64,000 nucleotides of DNA, taken from Shewanella sp. ANA-3 (GTDB taxonomy: Bacteria; Pseudomonadota; Gammaproteobacteria; Enterobacterales; Shewanellaceae). The stretch covers positions 124,001 through 188,000 of the forward strand of contig NC_008573.1 in the NCBI RefSeq assembly GCF_000203935.1. The letters are read 5' to 3'. Each line of letters begins with the position of its first letter. Position 1 is the stretch's first letter. Below, one piece after another: positions 63,406-64,000 of this stretch. The notes beneath the pieces are model-generated. The model was not told where the DNA came from. It did not search any database and saw only the letters and a program-made list of their open reading frames with translations. A program made the translations under genes and the position numbers.

Positions 63406-64000
63406 GTGAAAAATGACAATGCAGTGCAACACAACAACCAGACTGCTTCTGAGCAGACATTATCCCCGGACGAGGGCCACGTATTGCATAAGGTGAGAGA
63501 TCCCGTGTGCGGGATGGCCATCCTGCCCGACAGGGCGCACAGCAGCATTCGATACCAGGACCATCAACTTTATTTCTGCTCCGCCAGCTGTGAGAGTAAA
63601 TTTAAAGCCCATCCCGATCGTTATCTTACCGAAGATGCCTGTGAACATTCCCATCACCATCACCACGATCATCACGAAGTCAGCCCTGATCAGATAAAAC
63701 AGCCTCACCACCAGGCGGAAAAAGAGAATTCTGAAGGTGTGTGGACATGTCCGATGCACCCGGAGATACGCCGCAATGGTCCCGGAAGCTGTCCTGTCTG
63801 TGGAATGGCACTGGAGCCGCTCGTAGCTACGGCATCCACGGGGCCGAGTGATGAACTTCACGACATGACAAGACGCTTCTGGCTGGGGTTGTTGCTGGCG
63901 TTTCCGGTTCTGGTACTCGAAATGGGATCTCATCTGTTTCCCGACTTGAGGAATACAGTACCGCCACAGTACAACACATGGCTGCAGCTGCTTCTGGCCT
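63406..64000 (+). CDS. silP: SilP, Ag/Cu P1B-type ATPase, N-terminal part (cut by window edge)
   Basis: 198 codons from a GTG at 63406 with AAGGAGAG upstream, open to the window end. Domains in order: a YHS-type domain (RDPVCGMAILPDRAHSSI, then LYFCSASCESKFKAHP); a His-rich linker (EHSHHHHHDHHEV); a heavy-metal-binding domain (TCPMHPEIRRNGPGSCPVCG ending in MALEP); and the first membrane helix (LGLLLAFPVLVLEMGSHLF). The ATPase core lies beyond the window. It exports Ag(I)/Cu(I) from cytoplasm to periplasm. The position after silG is canonical. Confidence 0.9.
   Translation, partial: MKNDNAVQHNNQTASEQTLSPDEGHVLHKVRDPVCGMAILPDRAHSSIRYQDHQLYFCSASCESKFKAHPDRYLTEDACEHSHHHHHDHHEVSPDQIKQPHHQAEKENSEGVWTCPMHPEIRRNGPGSCPVCGMALEPLVATASTGPSDELHDMTRRFWLGLLLAFPVLVLEMGSHLFPDLRNTVPPQYNTWLQLLLA

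Overview
The window looks like part of a large conjugative plasmid (or a conjugative element with plasmid-type partitioning) from a gammaproteobacterium. The transfer backbone and the first copper island have the AT-richer base use and protein style of Shewanella/Vibrio-type hosts. The right end (about 53.9-64 kb) is a GC-richer sil silver/copper efflux operon of the kind common in enterobacteria. The host genus is inferred, not proven. No chromosomal housekeeping genes, rRNA or tRNA were seen.

Layout. (1) 1-9.1 kb, minus strand: a mobile defence island. Four genes, three of tyrosine-recombinase type plus a small coiled-coil protein, in the style of Tn554 tnpABC or the gamma-mobile-trio islands, are followed by qatA, qatB and the start of qatC (Qat anti-phage system, cut by the window edge). 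The island abuts a broken gene at 9.26-9.86 kb inside the transfer region. (2) 9.9-21.4 kb, minus strand: F-type mating-pair genes (TrbI-like, TraB, TraK, TraE, TraL, a TraA-like pilin with its own promoter and a downstream attenuator), a DUF4400 membrane protein, the coupling protein TraD, a MOBH-type relaxase TraI, an AcaB-like protein and a MobI-like protein. traV, traC, traW, traU and traN are not in the window and may lie beyond the island. (3) 21.4-22.06 kb: a 655-bp divergent non-coding region with 21-bp repeats, the best candidate for oriT and/or a partition centromere. (4) 22.06-31.3 kb, plus strand: parM, a parR-like gene, traF, traH and a very large traG whose C-terminal part carries fifteen 16-residue tandem repeats.

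(5) 31.3-42.5 kb: plasmid accessory genes, mostly of unknown function. They include two exported proteins, a protein built of W..W-type repeats, a Tus-like replication-terminus binding protein, an OmpA-like lipoprotein, a possible nucleic-acid-binding protein, a poly-G-containing small membrane protein, and two tandem exported Ig-like proteins. (6) 42.5-45.0 kb: two decayed insertion sequences, an IS5/IS903-type with one nonsense codon and an IS30-type with a 4-bp duplication. (7) 45.0-53.2 kb: a periplasmic copper island (small Met/Cys-rich protein, DUF411 protein, CopA, CopB, CopC, CopD, NTF2-like protein, CueP, and an outer-membrane porin whose signal peptide is frameshifted). It is flanked by 134-bp identical direct repeats belonging to a 164-bp miniature element with ISAs1-type ends. 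(8) 53.6-64 kb: an ISAs1-type transposase fragment joined to silS-silR / silC-silF-silB-silA-silG-silP (silP cut by the window edge). silE is missing although its SilR-type operator survives.

How it fits together: the tra genes move the element, parM/parR and possibly the Tus-like protein help maintain it, Qat defends the host against phage, and two copper/silver systems of different origin provide layered periplasmic detoxification (oxidase, chaperones, RND efflux, P-type ATPase). SilRS is the only metal-responsive regulator visible.
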